From Taudactylus pleione (lineage: Eukaryota; Chordata; Amphibia; Anura; Myobatrachidae): DNA of 64,000 nucleotides. Shown here in pieces: positions 22,380 through 33,169 of this stretch (positions are counted from its first letter, which is position 1; the number at the start of each line of letters is the position of its first letter). The stretch lies in contig JAUIMM010000113.1 of assembly GCA_031769625.1 (NCBI GenBank), forward strand, positions 17,346,501 to 17,410,500, in the 5' to 3' direction. The notes beneath the pieces were generated by a model. That model searched no databases, was not told the DNA's origin, and was given only the letters and a program-made list of their open reading frames with translations. The translations under genes were made by a program, and so were the position numbers.

Positions 22380-22879
22380 GGACCTCATTCAGACCCACTC
22401 GTAAGTGCTATGCACTCGCAAGCGGGTCGATGGTGAGGGCCTGCGCACGTGCAGCGCTCGCACTGTGCGTGCGCAAGCTCTGGAGCGAGTGACAAATGCA
22501 CTCGCTCCAGGGCTCGCTACAAAAGGGGCGGCTGTCGATGTTGATCGACCGCTCGCCCAATTTTGTAGGCGGGGTGGGGCCGGACAAGCGGAAGCGTTCC
22601 TGAAGGAACACCTGCGATTTGAAGGCGGCCCTACTGACATCACCAGTGATTTCAGTAGGGAGCTTCCCGGGGCTTGTGGTAGACGAGACCCTACCGCAAG
22701 GGTCTCGTTGCAAACCCCGATGGTCTCGACCATCGTGACCATCACCTAGTCACTCGCTAAAGCTGTGGGTGGTAACCCACAGCTTAGCGAGCAGCCAGGA
22801 GGCTGCCTTTCAAAAGAAAAGTGTCCGCCCTCATTCAGAGCGAGCGCTCGCTTTTTGCGAACGGCTATGAATGAGGTCC
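22380..22879. mobile_element. Hairpin-chain repeat, copy 3 (both ends present)
   Basis: GGACCTCATTCAGA (22380) and its near complement ATGAATGAGGTCC (22879) bound 500 bp. Hairpins follow the family order, but with changed stems: TCGAT-gttg-ATCGA (22535-22548), GTTCCT-ga-AGGAAC (about 22596-22609), AGACCCTACCGCAAGGGTCT, GATGGTC/GACCATC, GCTAAAGCTGTGGG with CCCACAGCTTAGC. No reading frame of note. Target duplication not clear. Confidence 0.8.
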
Positions 22880-22983
22880 TAGGTCTTAATAGTTCTAATG
22901 AGTTATTGCCTATGTAGTGTAATCCAAACAGAAATTTGGGGAGATAAGATAGCATATGATAAATTATAGGTGAAAAAAAACTT

Positions 22984-23553
22984 ACGGCCTGATTCAGCAA
23001 GGATCGCACGGATGCAGACATGTGCAGCCGGCCGCTGTGAGAATATGCTAATGAATACATACACACGGCAATCACAGCAGTATAAGCAGAGGCCCAGTAG
23101 CACTACATAATACTACCCACTTCCCTTTACTTACGTCCTCTTTACTTGGCAAGACAGCGGAAACATCGGTAACATCGAGAACCTGTGGACCCATACGCAC
23201 AATAGTGGTTGACCTGACCCTCCCGCAGACATAGCGAGATTTCCTGTGTGTAACTAGACCTCATGCTGTGTCCGCAGCCGCAAGGGCTTAATTATGCACG
23301 CTCCTGAAACGCCGTCCAAACGCACAGGCATGCCTGCGTTTGCTCGACCACTCCCCCGTCACGACCCACAAATGGCACTTCCTGTCAATCACTTGTCCCT
23401 AGGGCTGCAAACTCCATGCATATTCATACTCCATCGCACTGCCCAGTTCACGCACGCACACTGCGAAGCATACGCATGCGCAGAGCAAAAACATTGACCG
23501 ATTGCGTGCATCTGCATCTGTGCCTTCCTTGCTGAATCAGGCTCTTAGATCAG
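22984..23553. mobile_element. MITE with GCCTGATTCAGCAAGGA ends
   Basis: GCCTGATTCAGCAAGGATCG at 22984 and TCCTTGCTGAATCAGGC ending near 23551 form inverted ends, with further imperfect pairing inside (GATGCAGACA type). The first bases resemble those of the hairpin-chain family (GCCTGATTCAG), perhaps a shared transposase. About 570 bp, noncoding. Confidence 0.75.
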
Positions 23554-23745
23554 TATTTTGTACCTTGAGTTGTATGCATAACACAGGTACACTTAATAAT
23601 TGTGCTACGGTTCTTTCAATTCAAAATATATATTTTCAATTCATATTCTTTGAATCAGTAATAAAATATATGTGACTTAATTTGCCAAAGCTATTGGACC
23701 AATCTTGCACATGTGAGTTAAGCTGCAGTAGATGTCCTCTATGAG

Positions 23746-23935
23746 TGGGCAGCACGGTGACACAGTGGTTATCATCTCTGCCTCAGTCACTGGATCATAA
23801 GTTTGAATCTGATCAGTGACCTATCTGTGTGGAGTTTGCACTTTCTCCATGTGTTTGTGGGATCCCTCCAGGTGCTCAAATATCCTCCCATAGTACAACA
23901 ATATACTGGAAGGATAAATGGCTTCTCACAATGAT
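23746..23935 (+). mobile_element. Diverged tRNA-like SINE
   Basis: GGGCAGCACGGTGACACAGT GGTT begins the copy, with a box-B-like AAGTTTGAATC (about 23800) and GTGTGGAGTTTGCAC downstream, matching the better copy at 33764. It is truncated on the right. Confidence 0.7.
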
Positions 23936-24700
23936 AACCACATGTTCAAACAACGTGTATTGGTAATTCATTCAGATTTACTGTAATTAGGTCAAAGTCA
24001 TTGTAAGGCCTACAGTATCATCCCACATACATAGAATAAAACAACCTCTTTTAATGCATGTTGTATGACATTATACGTACACACTGTGTGCTGCAGATTG
24101 TGCAGTGTTTTCAGAATAATGCACGTCCTCTTGTAAATAGTTTCAGATACATAAGTGCCACTTATAATAATAATAATACCTTTATCATTTACAATAGTGG
24201 ACATGTTGCCCCATACGTAATATTTCAACATTTTATTAAGTAAATTGAATTGTGTACAATGTACATTGATCAGCCAAGTAAAAGTTAAGTTTTTTTTTTA
24301 AACGCTTCTATTTGAGCTAAACAGTCTCAACAAAACCACATTTGTCTTAATTATTTTTTTCCATCTTTTAACTGTATGGGGTAGTAGAGCTCATCTTTTG
24401 ATGTATTATGCAATTAATTTGATGGATGGCTAATTGAGTCGGTATGGCATGCCATATGTGTACTCATGACCTCTGTGTCAGTGGTCAGATTTAAGCTGCA
24501 CACGATGGAAGATAGAACATATGCTGTCATGAAAAATGCAACCGCCCGAGATATCGTATAAAAAATCATAAAGTCAGTACAACATTTAACAAAAGCTACT
24601 ATGACATGCAGTGAGAAAATATGCAATGCAACAAGTTATTATAGGTCATGGAAATGGAATATTACAGAAAACATTCGAAGACTAATCAGTTGTGGGTTTA
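23936..24700. other. Unassigned AT-rich DNA
   Basis: No gene or clear element recognised. Confidence 0.3.
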
Positions 24701-24701
24701 T

Positions 24702-24766
<65 letters not shown>
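24702..24766. repeat. (GATA)n microsatellite
   Basis: Sixteen uninterrupted TAGA/GATA units. Confidence 0.97.
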
Positions 24767-24789
24767 CTGATATGTGTTGAAAGTCTGAC

Positions 24790-25190
24790 TCTTTCAACTT
24801 TTGTTTAGGTAAGCAGGCCTGCTGAGAGCCGCGGCGGTCCCATGTAATAGGGGGCGTGGCCTAATTGCGGGAGGCGTGGCCACGCCCCCTTCCTGCAAAA
24901 AAAAAAAAATTTCGGCGCCGCAAAGTGGCGCTGCGGGCCGGGGAGGGGGGCGCTCTGGGCCCCCTCAGCCCTGCTCAAAGCCAGGGGGGGCACGATCAGT
25001 GTGCTGTGGCTGCTGCTCAGCAGCCACAAGCAGTCTCCACTGCAGCTCAGCATACGCTGTGTGCTGGGCTGCTGTGTGGGAGGGGGAGCGACACCAGACC
25101 CGGGCCCCCGCCGGGCCCCTCAGGAAGCTCGGGCACCGGTAATCTGTACCCGCTCCCCCCCCTCTCAGCGCCCCTGTAGGTAAGTATTCT
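24790..25190. other. GC-rich block, probable repeat
   Basis: A CpG-containing block with GGGGGCGTGGCC and GGCGTGGCCACGCCCCC, an A13 run and proline/arginine-rich open frames in several phases. No domain is recognisable. It could be part of an interspersed repeat or a CpG island; I favour a repeat because similar GC-rich blocks occur near 560 and 41385. Confidence 0.4.
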
Positions 25191-25233
25191 CTACGCTTTC
25201 TCTCTATCTCCTCTGGCCTTTAGTATAGTCTAA

Positions 25234-25407
25234 GGGGTATATATACTAAAGTGCGGGTTTTTTGAAGTGGAGATTTTCCCATAACAACCAATCAGATTCT
25301 AGCTATTATCTTCTAGAAGGTGGTAGATAAATGTTAAGTAGAATCTGATTGGTTGCTATGGGCAACATCTACACTTCTAAAAATCCACACTTTAATAAAT
25401 ATACCCC
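25234..25407. mobile_element. PIF/Harbinger-type MITE (174 bp)
   Basis: GGGGTATATATACTAAAGTG at the left pairs with the right end (TTTAATAAATATACCCC). The internal ATAACAACCAATCAGATTCT pairs with GAATCTGATTGGTTGCTAT. TAA flanks both sides (25231-25233 and 25408-25410), the 3-bp duplication of this superfamily. A second copy is at 51598. I associate this repeat with frog genomes. Confidence 0.85.
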
Positions 25408-25473
25408 TAATAGTCTAATAGTATAGTCTAATATAATAACAAGGCATTCAGTAGTGATGATATTACTCTATAG

Positions 25474-25665
25474 TAGAGATGTGCACAGACTACCGTGTTT
25501 TGATTTTGTTTCTAATTCATCATCATGCAGAGTTCTGAACTGACAACAGAACTGAGCCAGGACTCGGTTCCACTCAGGATCCCAAAGTAATTCCGAACTG
25601 TTACTCGATTCATCTCGGAACCCCTAAGTTCGCGTATTTCAGAAAAACTGAACCGCACATCTCTA
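25474..25665. mobile_element. Short hAT derivative (192 bp)
   Basis: It starts TAGAGATGTGCAC and ends GCACATCTCTA. CTCTATAG is repeated directly outside (25466-25473 and 25666-25673), an 8-bp duplication. The inside has GTGTTTTGATTTTG and CCGAACTG-type words shared with the larger hAT elements. Confidence 0.9.
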
Positions 25666-25673
25666 CTCTATAG

Positions 25674-26329
25674 TAACACAATGAGCAATAAAGCAAACAT
25701 AAACATTAAAATACTACTAAAGACTACTTACAGTATATGTGCTCTAATTTTCAACATAGACCGTCTTACCAGAGATCATCAGTATGAATTCTATTGAATC
25801 TGACAATCAAGAAGATTATAAAAGTTAAATGGTACTCACATGGTGAAATCTTGCAAGTTCTGGATTTACAATATATATGACTCAATCCTATCCCCAGCTG
25901 TCATTTTGTCATTTTGTGTTTGAAAACATTTTGGAAAGGATTCCATGTCTACAGCAGATAGCGGTGCAACTGACTAGAACGGCAGTGCAAAGCATGTGTA
26001 AATAACTTTTAAATAATTAGAATAATAATTGCTATTATTACTTAATTAGTGGATAATGATAGCCATATAAGATGGAAGTGGGAAATTGTAGATCAGTTAT
26101 CTGTCCCTCTTTCTGCCAGCATGGTAGAGAAAAGGGGCATACTGCCTGCTTATGTACAATGGAAAGGGGTTCCAGATAAGTACTTATCATTAATGAAAAA
26201 TACTTGTTAGTTACTTTGACTATTTTAGAGTTCATTGAAACATACCAAACAAGCAAGTGTACACCGATACATGACATAAGTTGATAATTAATAGTAATAA
26301 CAAAAAGGAAATAGACATACAAAAACAGT
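25674..26329. other. AT-rich unassigned DNA
   Basis: No gene recognised. Its right edge is the target of the tyrosine-recombinase element. Confidence 0.3.
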
Positions 26330-26733
26330 CATTAAGTCACCCATTTGTTTTATTATTCCCTTTTGTTAACTTAACTTAATCCTAAACCTAGAAATAAACA
26401 CACTGACACATGTATATGGAATTCAAAGAGGTCACAGCCAGAATTTATTGATCAAATTGAAATTCTAGAATAGGTGGCAAGAAGAAAGCAGTGCTCCAAG
26501 GCCACAGCCCAGTGGATATCAATACAAATAAAAAGGGGCGGATCCCCGCCCTGCACAGACTGACCTGGGGCAGTACCATCCTTCCCTAATTGGCACAGCA
26601 TTGGTCCCTCCCTTGGAACAATGACCATGTCCCCCCTTTAGGCGGTGACAAACTGGCCGCTCTCAAAGGAAGAATGCTACCACAGACACTCCTGCGCTAA
26701 TAATAGGCCGCCCATGAGCACTGCTTCCCACCA
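26330..26733 (-). repeat. Split direct repeat A, outer copy
   Basis: 404 bp, nearly identical to 27051-27454 (offset 721). It starts with CATTAAGTCACCC. Confidence 0.93.
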
Positions 26734-26833
26734 GGCTGCACCTCTACCTGTTGGAAGCAAACACAGACAAATGCACAAACCAACAACAGAAAAATTTACA
26801 CAAACCATCTTACACGGGTGGGTGGGTGGGTGG
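26734..26833. other. Spacer between repeats A and B, with GTGG run
   Basis: 100 bp present only once, ending in GGGTGGGTGGGTGG. It separates the A and B repeats of the left terminus. Confidence 0.6.
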
Positions 26834-27056
26834 GGTTGAAATAAACTGGAAAGAGGAAGATGGCTCCCCTCACCAGGCTATTTATATGGAACCTCTAAGC
26901 CCTCCCTTAAATCCTACCATAGGCTTATACTCCTCAAGTGACGAATACTAACCACATCCCCCTCCAGCTTTTAACCCTTAACTTACCTAACAAAATTACA
27001 TATCAAACAGGGTGCTTATCTATCATCAAACTTATTCAAGTATTCGGATGCATTAA
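26834..27056 (-). repeat. Split direct repeat B, inner copy
   Basis: 223 bp matching 32527-32749 (offset 5693), with a small difference near 27021-27025. It ends in GGATGCATTAA, overlapping the start of the second A repeat by CATTAA. Confidence 0.93.
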
Positions 27057-27454
27057 GTCACCCATTTGTTTTATTATTCCCTTTTGTTAACTTAACTTAA
27101 TCCTAAACCTAGAAATAAACACACTGACACATGTATATGGAATTCAAAGAGGTCACAGCCAGAATTTATTGATCAAATTGAAATTCTAGAATAGGTGGCA
27201 AGAAGAAAGCAGTGCTCCAAGGCCACAGCCCAGTGGATATCAATACAAATAAAAAGGGGCGGATCCCCGCCCTGCACAGACTGACCTGGGGCAGTACCAT
27301 CCTTCCCTAATTGGCACAGCATTGGTCCCTCCCTTGGAACAATGACCATGTCCCCCCTTTAGGCGGTGACAAACTGGCCGCTCTCAAAGGAAGAATGCTA
27401 CCACAGACACTCCTGCGCTAATAATAGGCCGCCCATGAGCACTGCTTCCCGCCA
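27051..27454 (-). repeat. Split direct repeat A, inner copy
   Basis: Same as 26330-26733. It diverges after CTGCTTCCCGCCA, where it enters the coding part of the element. Confidence 0.93.
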
Positions 27455-27500
27455 AAGCCCGGTTCACAGAACCAGGCCAGCCACCAAAACTGTGACCTTC

Positions 27501-27880
27501 TTAATGAAATTGAAAACTGCAGAGGTCATCGGTCAACTGCTCTAGCCGCGCGCTCGTGAGATGTACCCCGTCGGGCCTATGCAAGCTCTCTGCCCCGTGA
27601 CATAAACTTGGGTATTGTATGACGCGTCCACCAAACGCTAAATGACAAGCGTGCAATGGCCATATCTGTTCAATACCCACGAACACGACCAAATCATTGC
27701 CTCCCAAGTCTGGCCCCAAACTTCTCCTCTGCTGCCCATGGGGCATCTAGCAGGCACTTACAGTGCATTTCTCGTAATCCTAAGCAATGCCACTTACGCA
27801 CTCACAACCGAAATTGGGAATGTAACTCCAAAGGGTGCTGGCTAGCCCAGTAAATATAGGAATTTTCCCACACCCGACAG
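27501..27880 (-). pseudogene. SGNH/GDSL hydrolase remnant of Ngaro-like element
   Basis: Three blocks of an SGNH hydrolase can be read on the minus strand: WENSYIYWASQH (about 27862-27833, the block that normally carries the nucleophile Ser), GGNDLVVF (about 27707-27684, the Gly/Asn block) and RPDGVHLTSARLEQL (about 27577-27533, the Asp/His block). Some vertebrate tyrosine-recombinase retrotransposons carry such an ORF with unknown role. The piece between the first two blocks is disrupted, so it is not functional. It lies last in the element, just before repeat A. Confidence 0.72.
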
Positions 27881-28429
27881 TTAGCACTCACGGACAACCC
27901 TGTCCGAAAGTTCACCTAGACAGAATTGGCATTTATACAGACAGATATTGGTATTTAATACAAACAGAAATTGCTATGTATAATAACAACAATAATCTAA
28001 CCACAAGGAAAGGGAAACAAATAGTTGGGTGACCCATCTGAAGATGAAAAACAGCAAAACCTCCTTGAGGGCAAAAGCTGAAAATCCTTTCAGAATCCCT
28101 AGCGGCAGTAGGCATAAGGCCCCTGGGTTTCCCAACAAACTCGCAAGGAGCGCAACTACTTAATGCTACTTGTTTTAAATACGACTTCCACTGCCCTAGC
28201 TATAATATAATTCTGAAACACCCTCGTAAACTACGACCTGGACAAAAGGGAGTTAGATTAACATGGATAACCACTGCCCGCCACCTGGAGGGCAAACCCT
28301 ATTAAAGTACCCCAAAGAGCAACTGGCCAAATCACTGGATCTGCATGCATCTGAATAGAAATCCCTCGCTCCCTGCCAGTTAATCTGTCTTAGACCCATC
28401 TATTCAGCACAAGCTCAATACCGGTTTGA

Positions 28430-28650
28430 TAACCACCTTATTTTAACATTAAACCTGATAGCGCAGAAATCTTAGTAGCAGCAACTAGCTCACCCATTCT
28501 AAAAGCCCTAAAGTAAGCTAATGAAAATGCTAACCAAAAAGGGGCGGGGGGCGCCTAGCACTTGACCGAAGCCACTCCTTTACTGGCCCAATCAAATCCT
28601 GTAATAGGGCTGCGTTGATGGGGCTCCACGCAACGCCTTTGTTAGGACGC
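28430..28650 (-). pseudogene. Tyrosine recombinase remnant
   Basis: Minus-strand translation gives AINAALLQDLIGPVKEWL (about 28617-28564) and, after a frameshift, AFSLAYFRAFRMGELVAATK (about 28533-28474). The second is the first catalytic-Arg box of the recombinases in DIRS/Ngaro elements, which insert a circular DNA copy without target duplication. Downstream frames are interrupted and I could not place the His-x2-Arg box with confidence. Confidence 0.75.
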
Positions 28651-29360
28651 TCCCTTGCCCACCCTATTAAATACCTTTGTAAATACTCTCTTGCCCACCC
28701 TATTAAATGCCTTGTTTAATACAAATAATTTGTCAGGATCCGCCAAACGTGCAACTTGGAAAATTATACTGGGTAACGCTGGAGACAAGCCGCCTTGGAA
28801 CGACCCCTGTCATAGCAGCTACAGACAAACTCTGCCATACAATCATTAACCATCTGAAACTGCCCGCTCTTGGAAGCTAAACACCTTGCCAATCGCACAA
28901 AACTAGCGTGTAGGTCTTAATGTACTTGGTGCCCATGACTTCCGTGCTAGTCCCTGGATGCCGGCGTGACGATCCGCCAGGCATGGAAGGGGAAGGAGAA
29001 ACCATGTAAATTAGCAGGAGGCACGAGCGAATGAAACATGTCCTACTGAACGATATAAGATGTCCACTATCTTGGTAGCAACGCCCGAAACATGCCGTGC
29101 CCTAAACTCAATATTCCTTAAACACATAGATGCCTAACCACTGCGAGGCCGGATCTAAGTCCGTCCTAGATTAGAGCCTTCTTATACCACACCTAAGTTA
29201 TCACCAAACTGGATTTGCCTAATGCAAGGCTTGCTGGACCACACTTCGACCGCCACTACAATTGAAAAATTCTCAAGAATAAGGATGTTCCTGTCTAGGC
29301 CCTGAACCCCACAGGAAACCGGCCAAGGCTCCGTGCCACACTCCCCTTCAAATGCACCAC

Positions 29361-30135
29361 TTAATGAACAGGATGCATGCGTAACGGTCTAAGTTCGGAC
29401 TTGGCTACGGGTGATGTGTGCAGAACTGTACTCCGTTGAATTTGCACATAAAAAACAAACAAATGCGCAGCATGTCCACTCCGCTCCAGAGGGACACATA
29501 TGAGGTGACGAGGCTTCCTAACCCCTGCTGTGGCTCCTTCTAGCCGTCTACTGAAAAACCGACCCCTATGTATGACTCTAAATGCCAAACTGAGGGGGCC
29601 CGATAGCGACTGCAACTGTACTAGCAAAACTTTTTTTTTTTTTTTTGCCAAAATGAAATGCTTCTAGCAACTCCCCAAAACGCCACGCCTTCACCATAGG
29701 CAAGCGGCATAATCCTATAAAGGTATCGATTTCTATCCGCAAATAAGATAATGCGCATAACTGAACCTTCTTACCTGTCACGAGCCATCGGGGCTCCCAT
29801 AACGACTAAACTAAGGAAATTAATTGAATACTGGCAAACTCTGGTATCTACTAGCCCCATAACATGAAAACATCCAGGTAGCAGGACACCACAGTTTATC
29901 CCAATACCCGCATGGACAACTACTGCAAAAAGTAACTAAAACCTTCAACTAAAGTACACGAAATGAAAAAGCCAATCGGCCGCCATGTAAAAACAGTCAT
30001 CTTAACCACAAGGCCATAAGGGCTTTCCCTCTGTGTAACGTAATTGAGCCCTGCAACTCCAAACCCCAAATATTTAAAGGACTCGGGGTGAAATGGGCAG
30101 CAGTCAAAAAGCAGATGCGATATCTGCCTTAGCTA
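29361..30135 (-). pseudogene. Reverse transcriptase/RNase H of Ngaro-like element
   Basis: Read on the minus strand, KADIASAF (about 30130-30107) matches the first catalytic-Asp motif of this RT group and is followed by a stop. ALSYLRIEIDTFIGLCRLP (about 29750-29697) matches the connection after the palm. LSLAFRVIHRGRFFSRRLEG and GVRKPRHLI (about 29600-29500) match the start of RNase H. A run of T on the plus strand (29629-29646) lies between them. Several stops and shifts make it dead. The YxDD motif is not recovered. Confidence 0.75.
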
Positions 30136-30347
30136 GTAGAGCCCTCCCCCGTTTGTTAAATGGCGCAGTGATCTGACAGATATTTTGTGTGATTGCCGAC
30201 CCCTTCCATTTATGTAAGAGACTCTGTAACAACCCCAATTTACCCAATTCCTTCTACGACACCCCCTTGAAGGCGGTGCACCTAAACCCTACCAAAAGTG
30301 GGTGGAGCAAAAGGGGCCACGCATGGGCCCCCACCCGACTTCCGCTT

Positions 30348-31340
30348 TCAGATTCCTCTCAGAAACCACGGATATTCCTGTGTCAAAGATAAATGCAAAC
30401 CCACGCCAAAAAACCCCAAATTAATCAATGATGGTGCTTTTCTGAACACCTCTGCGCTGCTGCTGCAATATTCTCCTTGACCCTGTGCGGCAGACCAACG
30501 CGCACTCCTTGGCTGGATGAATGCTCCCACAGAGCATGCAGATATGACTGTATCCACAGCCTGCCCCATATGACCCTGCATGTTATTACATGCGTAGCAC
30601 TACCAGCGGCTGATGCCCACAGATCTGGGCAGGCCAGAAAGGGCTGCTTCCGACCAAACGAGGATTCCGCAGGCAAGCTAGGCAGTTGGTCGAGCAAGCC
30701 AAACCTCAACATCCTTGAAACCTAATTGAAAACACTGCCTGTCCCTCCTGTTGTGTCTGAACTCAAGGTAGCACGCCACAAAAAACATAACATACCCGAA
30801 GGCCCCCGCCAGTTCTCCTGCTGACCTAGCCTGAACTAAACCTACGTGCATCAGCCGTTATCACAAACATATCCACAAATTTACTCTTCACTAACGGCTC
30901 CCTACTTTAAAACTTTAAATCTTTAAGGATAGCCGTATTCGCTCAGTGAACCATAACCCGCGCTTCATCCGGTACTTCAATTGCTGACACTGTGTTAAAT
31001 CTCTAAGGGCACCCTTGCTACCCATTAAATTTGCACTAAGTAACGCCTAAGCTTGCGCGGATTTACAAATGAACTGGAAGAATCGCTAGAATCATCAGTG
31101 GTAGGGGAATGTGTGCTGCGCAAATGGGTTAACACCATGCTCACCTGATCCTGACGTGGAAGGCCCAGCCACTGGCTCCTTTGTGTTCGCCAACAGTCCC
31201 TCGCTGCGCGGTGCACCCACCACGACTTGATTCGACATCAGCACCATCTGTCCGCTGGCCTTCGACAATGGTCCTAGACGCTCAAAAAGCTGTGACCAGG
31301 GGGCTCGAAAAAATATCCGATGAAACCCACGCAACAAAGT
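30348..31340 (-). pseudogene. Probable ORF1 (gag-like) remnant
   Basis: Minus-strand frames at 31337-31095, 31216-31025 and 30712-30425 are the first coding-like stretches from the 5' side of the element. They include a Ser-rich low-complexity stretch (GPSTSGSG, then DSSDSSSSF), common at the start of gag-like proteins in this group. I cannot identify a domain with confidence; assignment is by position. Confidence 0.4.
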
Positions 31341-32526
31341 CCCTCCGCAGAAGAAAGAGCAGGAGATGCTGTAGCCAGCGGGGGTACGGGATCAGGTTTT
31401 GGGGGGAGGGGTGTGAGGAGGGGGTGGAAACATGTATGGGTTCAGGAAAACAGCTGTAGTGGCATGCGGCTGGATGGGCATAGCTATTGCGCCTTGTAGT
31501 GAGGCGCCAATCCCTGGGAAAAAAGGGGGGGCCGCATTAGCAGTGGAGGGGGCGAACTGGAGGAGAGTGGGGGGCAGTGGCTGGCAGTGCATAAGCGGGG
31601 CGGATGATAAGGGGCTGAAAAATGCATTGGGCTTATGTGCAGCATCCCGGTGGCAGGGAAATAAGGGGGGGGGCAGCCCGGCGGCGCGTCATTGTAGGCT
31701 TGAATGGGGCAGGATTATTGTGCTGTGCACCAGCCGCCCCTAAATGCAAGGGGGGGTGTAACCCCAACCCCAGGGTGCGGGGGGGGAAAGGGGAAAAGTT
31801 GGTGGGTGGCGCGCTAGGGGACACCGCACCAAGGGGGTCTCTGGTGCTGGCAGAGCAGGGGGGGGCTGTGCAGGGAGGTGCCCCCCTGTTCTTAAGTAGT
31901 GGGGGCATGGGGGGGTTGGAGGGGTGCGGCAGAGCACCATGCGGCGCCTGGCTGCACAAGATGGCTGCCGCAACCCTGTGGGTGGAGCTAGCCACCGGTG
32001 CAGGGAGCGGGATGGCCGCCCTTAGCGTGAGGGGAGACGGGGAGTGGGGGCTGTCTAGCTAATTTCGCTGCCGCTTGAGAGCAGGCGACCGCGGGGAAGG
32101 GGTGGTCGATGTGGGGGGGCGGCAATCGAGAGCCGGCAGCAGGAGTGCAGGCAGGTGGAGCCTTGCGCCTGAGCGGACCATGGCCCTCGCGTGGCTGGGG
32201 AAGCAGCCACGGAGGTGAGAGGCCTGGCACCCGGGGGAGGGGGGGGACACGGGGCCTGTGAATCTGGAAATGACAGGGAGGGAGGGCACTGGCAGGTAAC
32301 AGGGACTATATGGAAACACAAGCAGGGGAAGGGGGAAGAAAAGTATGGAACATGTGCAGAAAGGAAAGGACAGGGGGGAAATTAGAAAAAGGAAGGTAGT
32401 AAAAGATAAAATTAACAGGAGACAGAGAGGGTGGTAGATCAGGGGAAATAAATGGGGTGTGAAATGTGAAAGAAGAAGAGAAAGACAGACATATAAAATA
32501 CAATACATATGTCACTTAGCCAGCCT
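31341..32526 (-). other. GC-rich 5' region of the Ngaro-like element
   Basis: Strongly G-rich on the plus strand (C-rich on the element strand) from about 31380 to 32340, then purine-rich to about 32500. It lies between the 5' repeat B and the first coding remnants, where a promoter and leader are expected. No TATA is evident. Open frames here reflect base bias. Confidence 0.5.
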
Positions 32527-32749
32527 GGTTGAAATAAACTGGAAAGAGGAAGATGGCTCCCCTCACCAGGCTATTTATATGGAACCTCTAAGCCCTCCCT
32601 TAAATCCTACCATAGGCTTATACTCCTCAAGTGACGAATACTAACCACATCCCCCTCCAGCTTTTAACCCTTAACTTACCTAACAAAATTACATATCAAA
32701 CAGGGTGCTTATCTTACCTCAAACTTATTCAAGTATTCGGATGCATTAA
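32527..32749 (-). repeat. Split direct repeat B, outer copy (5' end of element)
   Basis: Matches 26834-27056. Ends in GGATGCATTAA at 32749, followed by unrelated DNA. Confidence 0.93.
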
Positions 32750-33169
32750 AGTTGATTTCAATTCATTGGAAATACAATGAAATGACCAAATCAATGTGGT
32801 CTTGTAGAAATGGCAGAGCAGCAGCACTTGGGAACGAGAACCAAACAACAAATTGTAGGTGAAGAACGATAATCCTGAGGGTGTATAAGGGTGTCCATAA
32901 ACGTACGGCTGACGTTTCAGAGCCTGAGACTGTTATATTGGTGGGCAATCTTTATGACATCTGTGCTGACACTGATGATAGTGAGGATGATAAGCACTTT
33001 GAGCCTGAACTCTAATGCAAGTTCAAAATCCGATATCTTTTATTTTGTAAGGAACCCAAACATTCCAAGCACTTCAGCCACAAAGTGGATATTCCCTATC
33101 AGGGCTAAAGTGTTGGGCTTGTAAAATTGCTGTCTGTATAGTCTACATAAGGGAGAGTCCTAGGACAAT
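32750..33169. other. Unassigned
   Basis: No gene recognised. Confidence 0.3.

Larger units (their letters stand above)
26330..32749 (-). mobile_element. DIRS/Ngaro-like tyrosine-recombinase retrotransposon
   Basis: Two pairs of direct repeats are arranged A-B-A...B: A at 26330-26733 and 27051-27454, B at 26834-27056 and 32527-32749. Read on the minus strand this is the split direct repeat order (outer repeat, coding region, then three adjacent repeats) known from Ngaro/PAT-like elements. CATTAA marks the left end, the A/B junction and the right end, as expected when a recombinase joins ends through a circle. The inside encodes, on the minus strand, decayed reverse transcriptase/RNase H, tyrosine recombinase and SGNH hydrolase segments. 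All are full of stops and frameshifts. GC-rich DNA at 31380-32270 sits at the 5' side. Confidence 0.82.

Noticed and set aside
24865..25183. GC-rich block as a possible CpG-island promoter or first exon
   Set aside because: No convincing exon, splice site or coding pattern; similar blocks elsewhere in the window are joined to repeats.
30425..30712. Second copy of the SGNH hydrolase start (IQSYLHALWEHSSSQG)
   Set aside because: The resemblance is short, and its position near the 5' side of the element fits ORF1 better.
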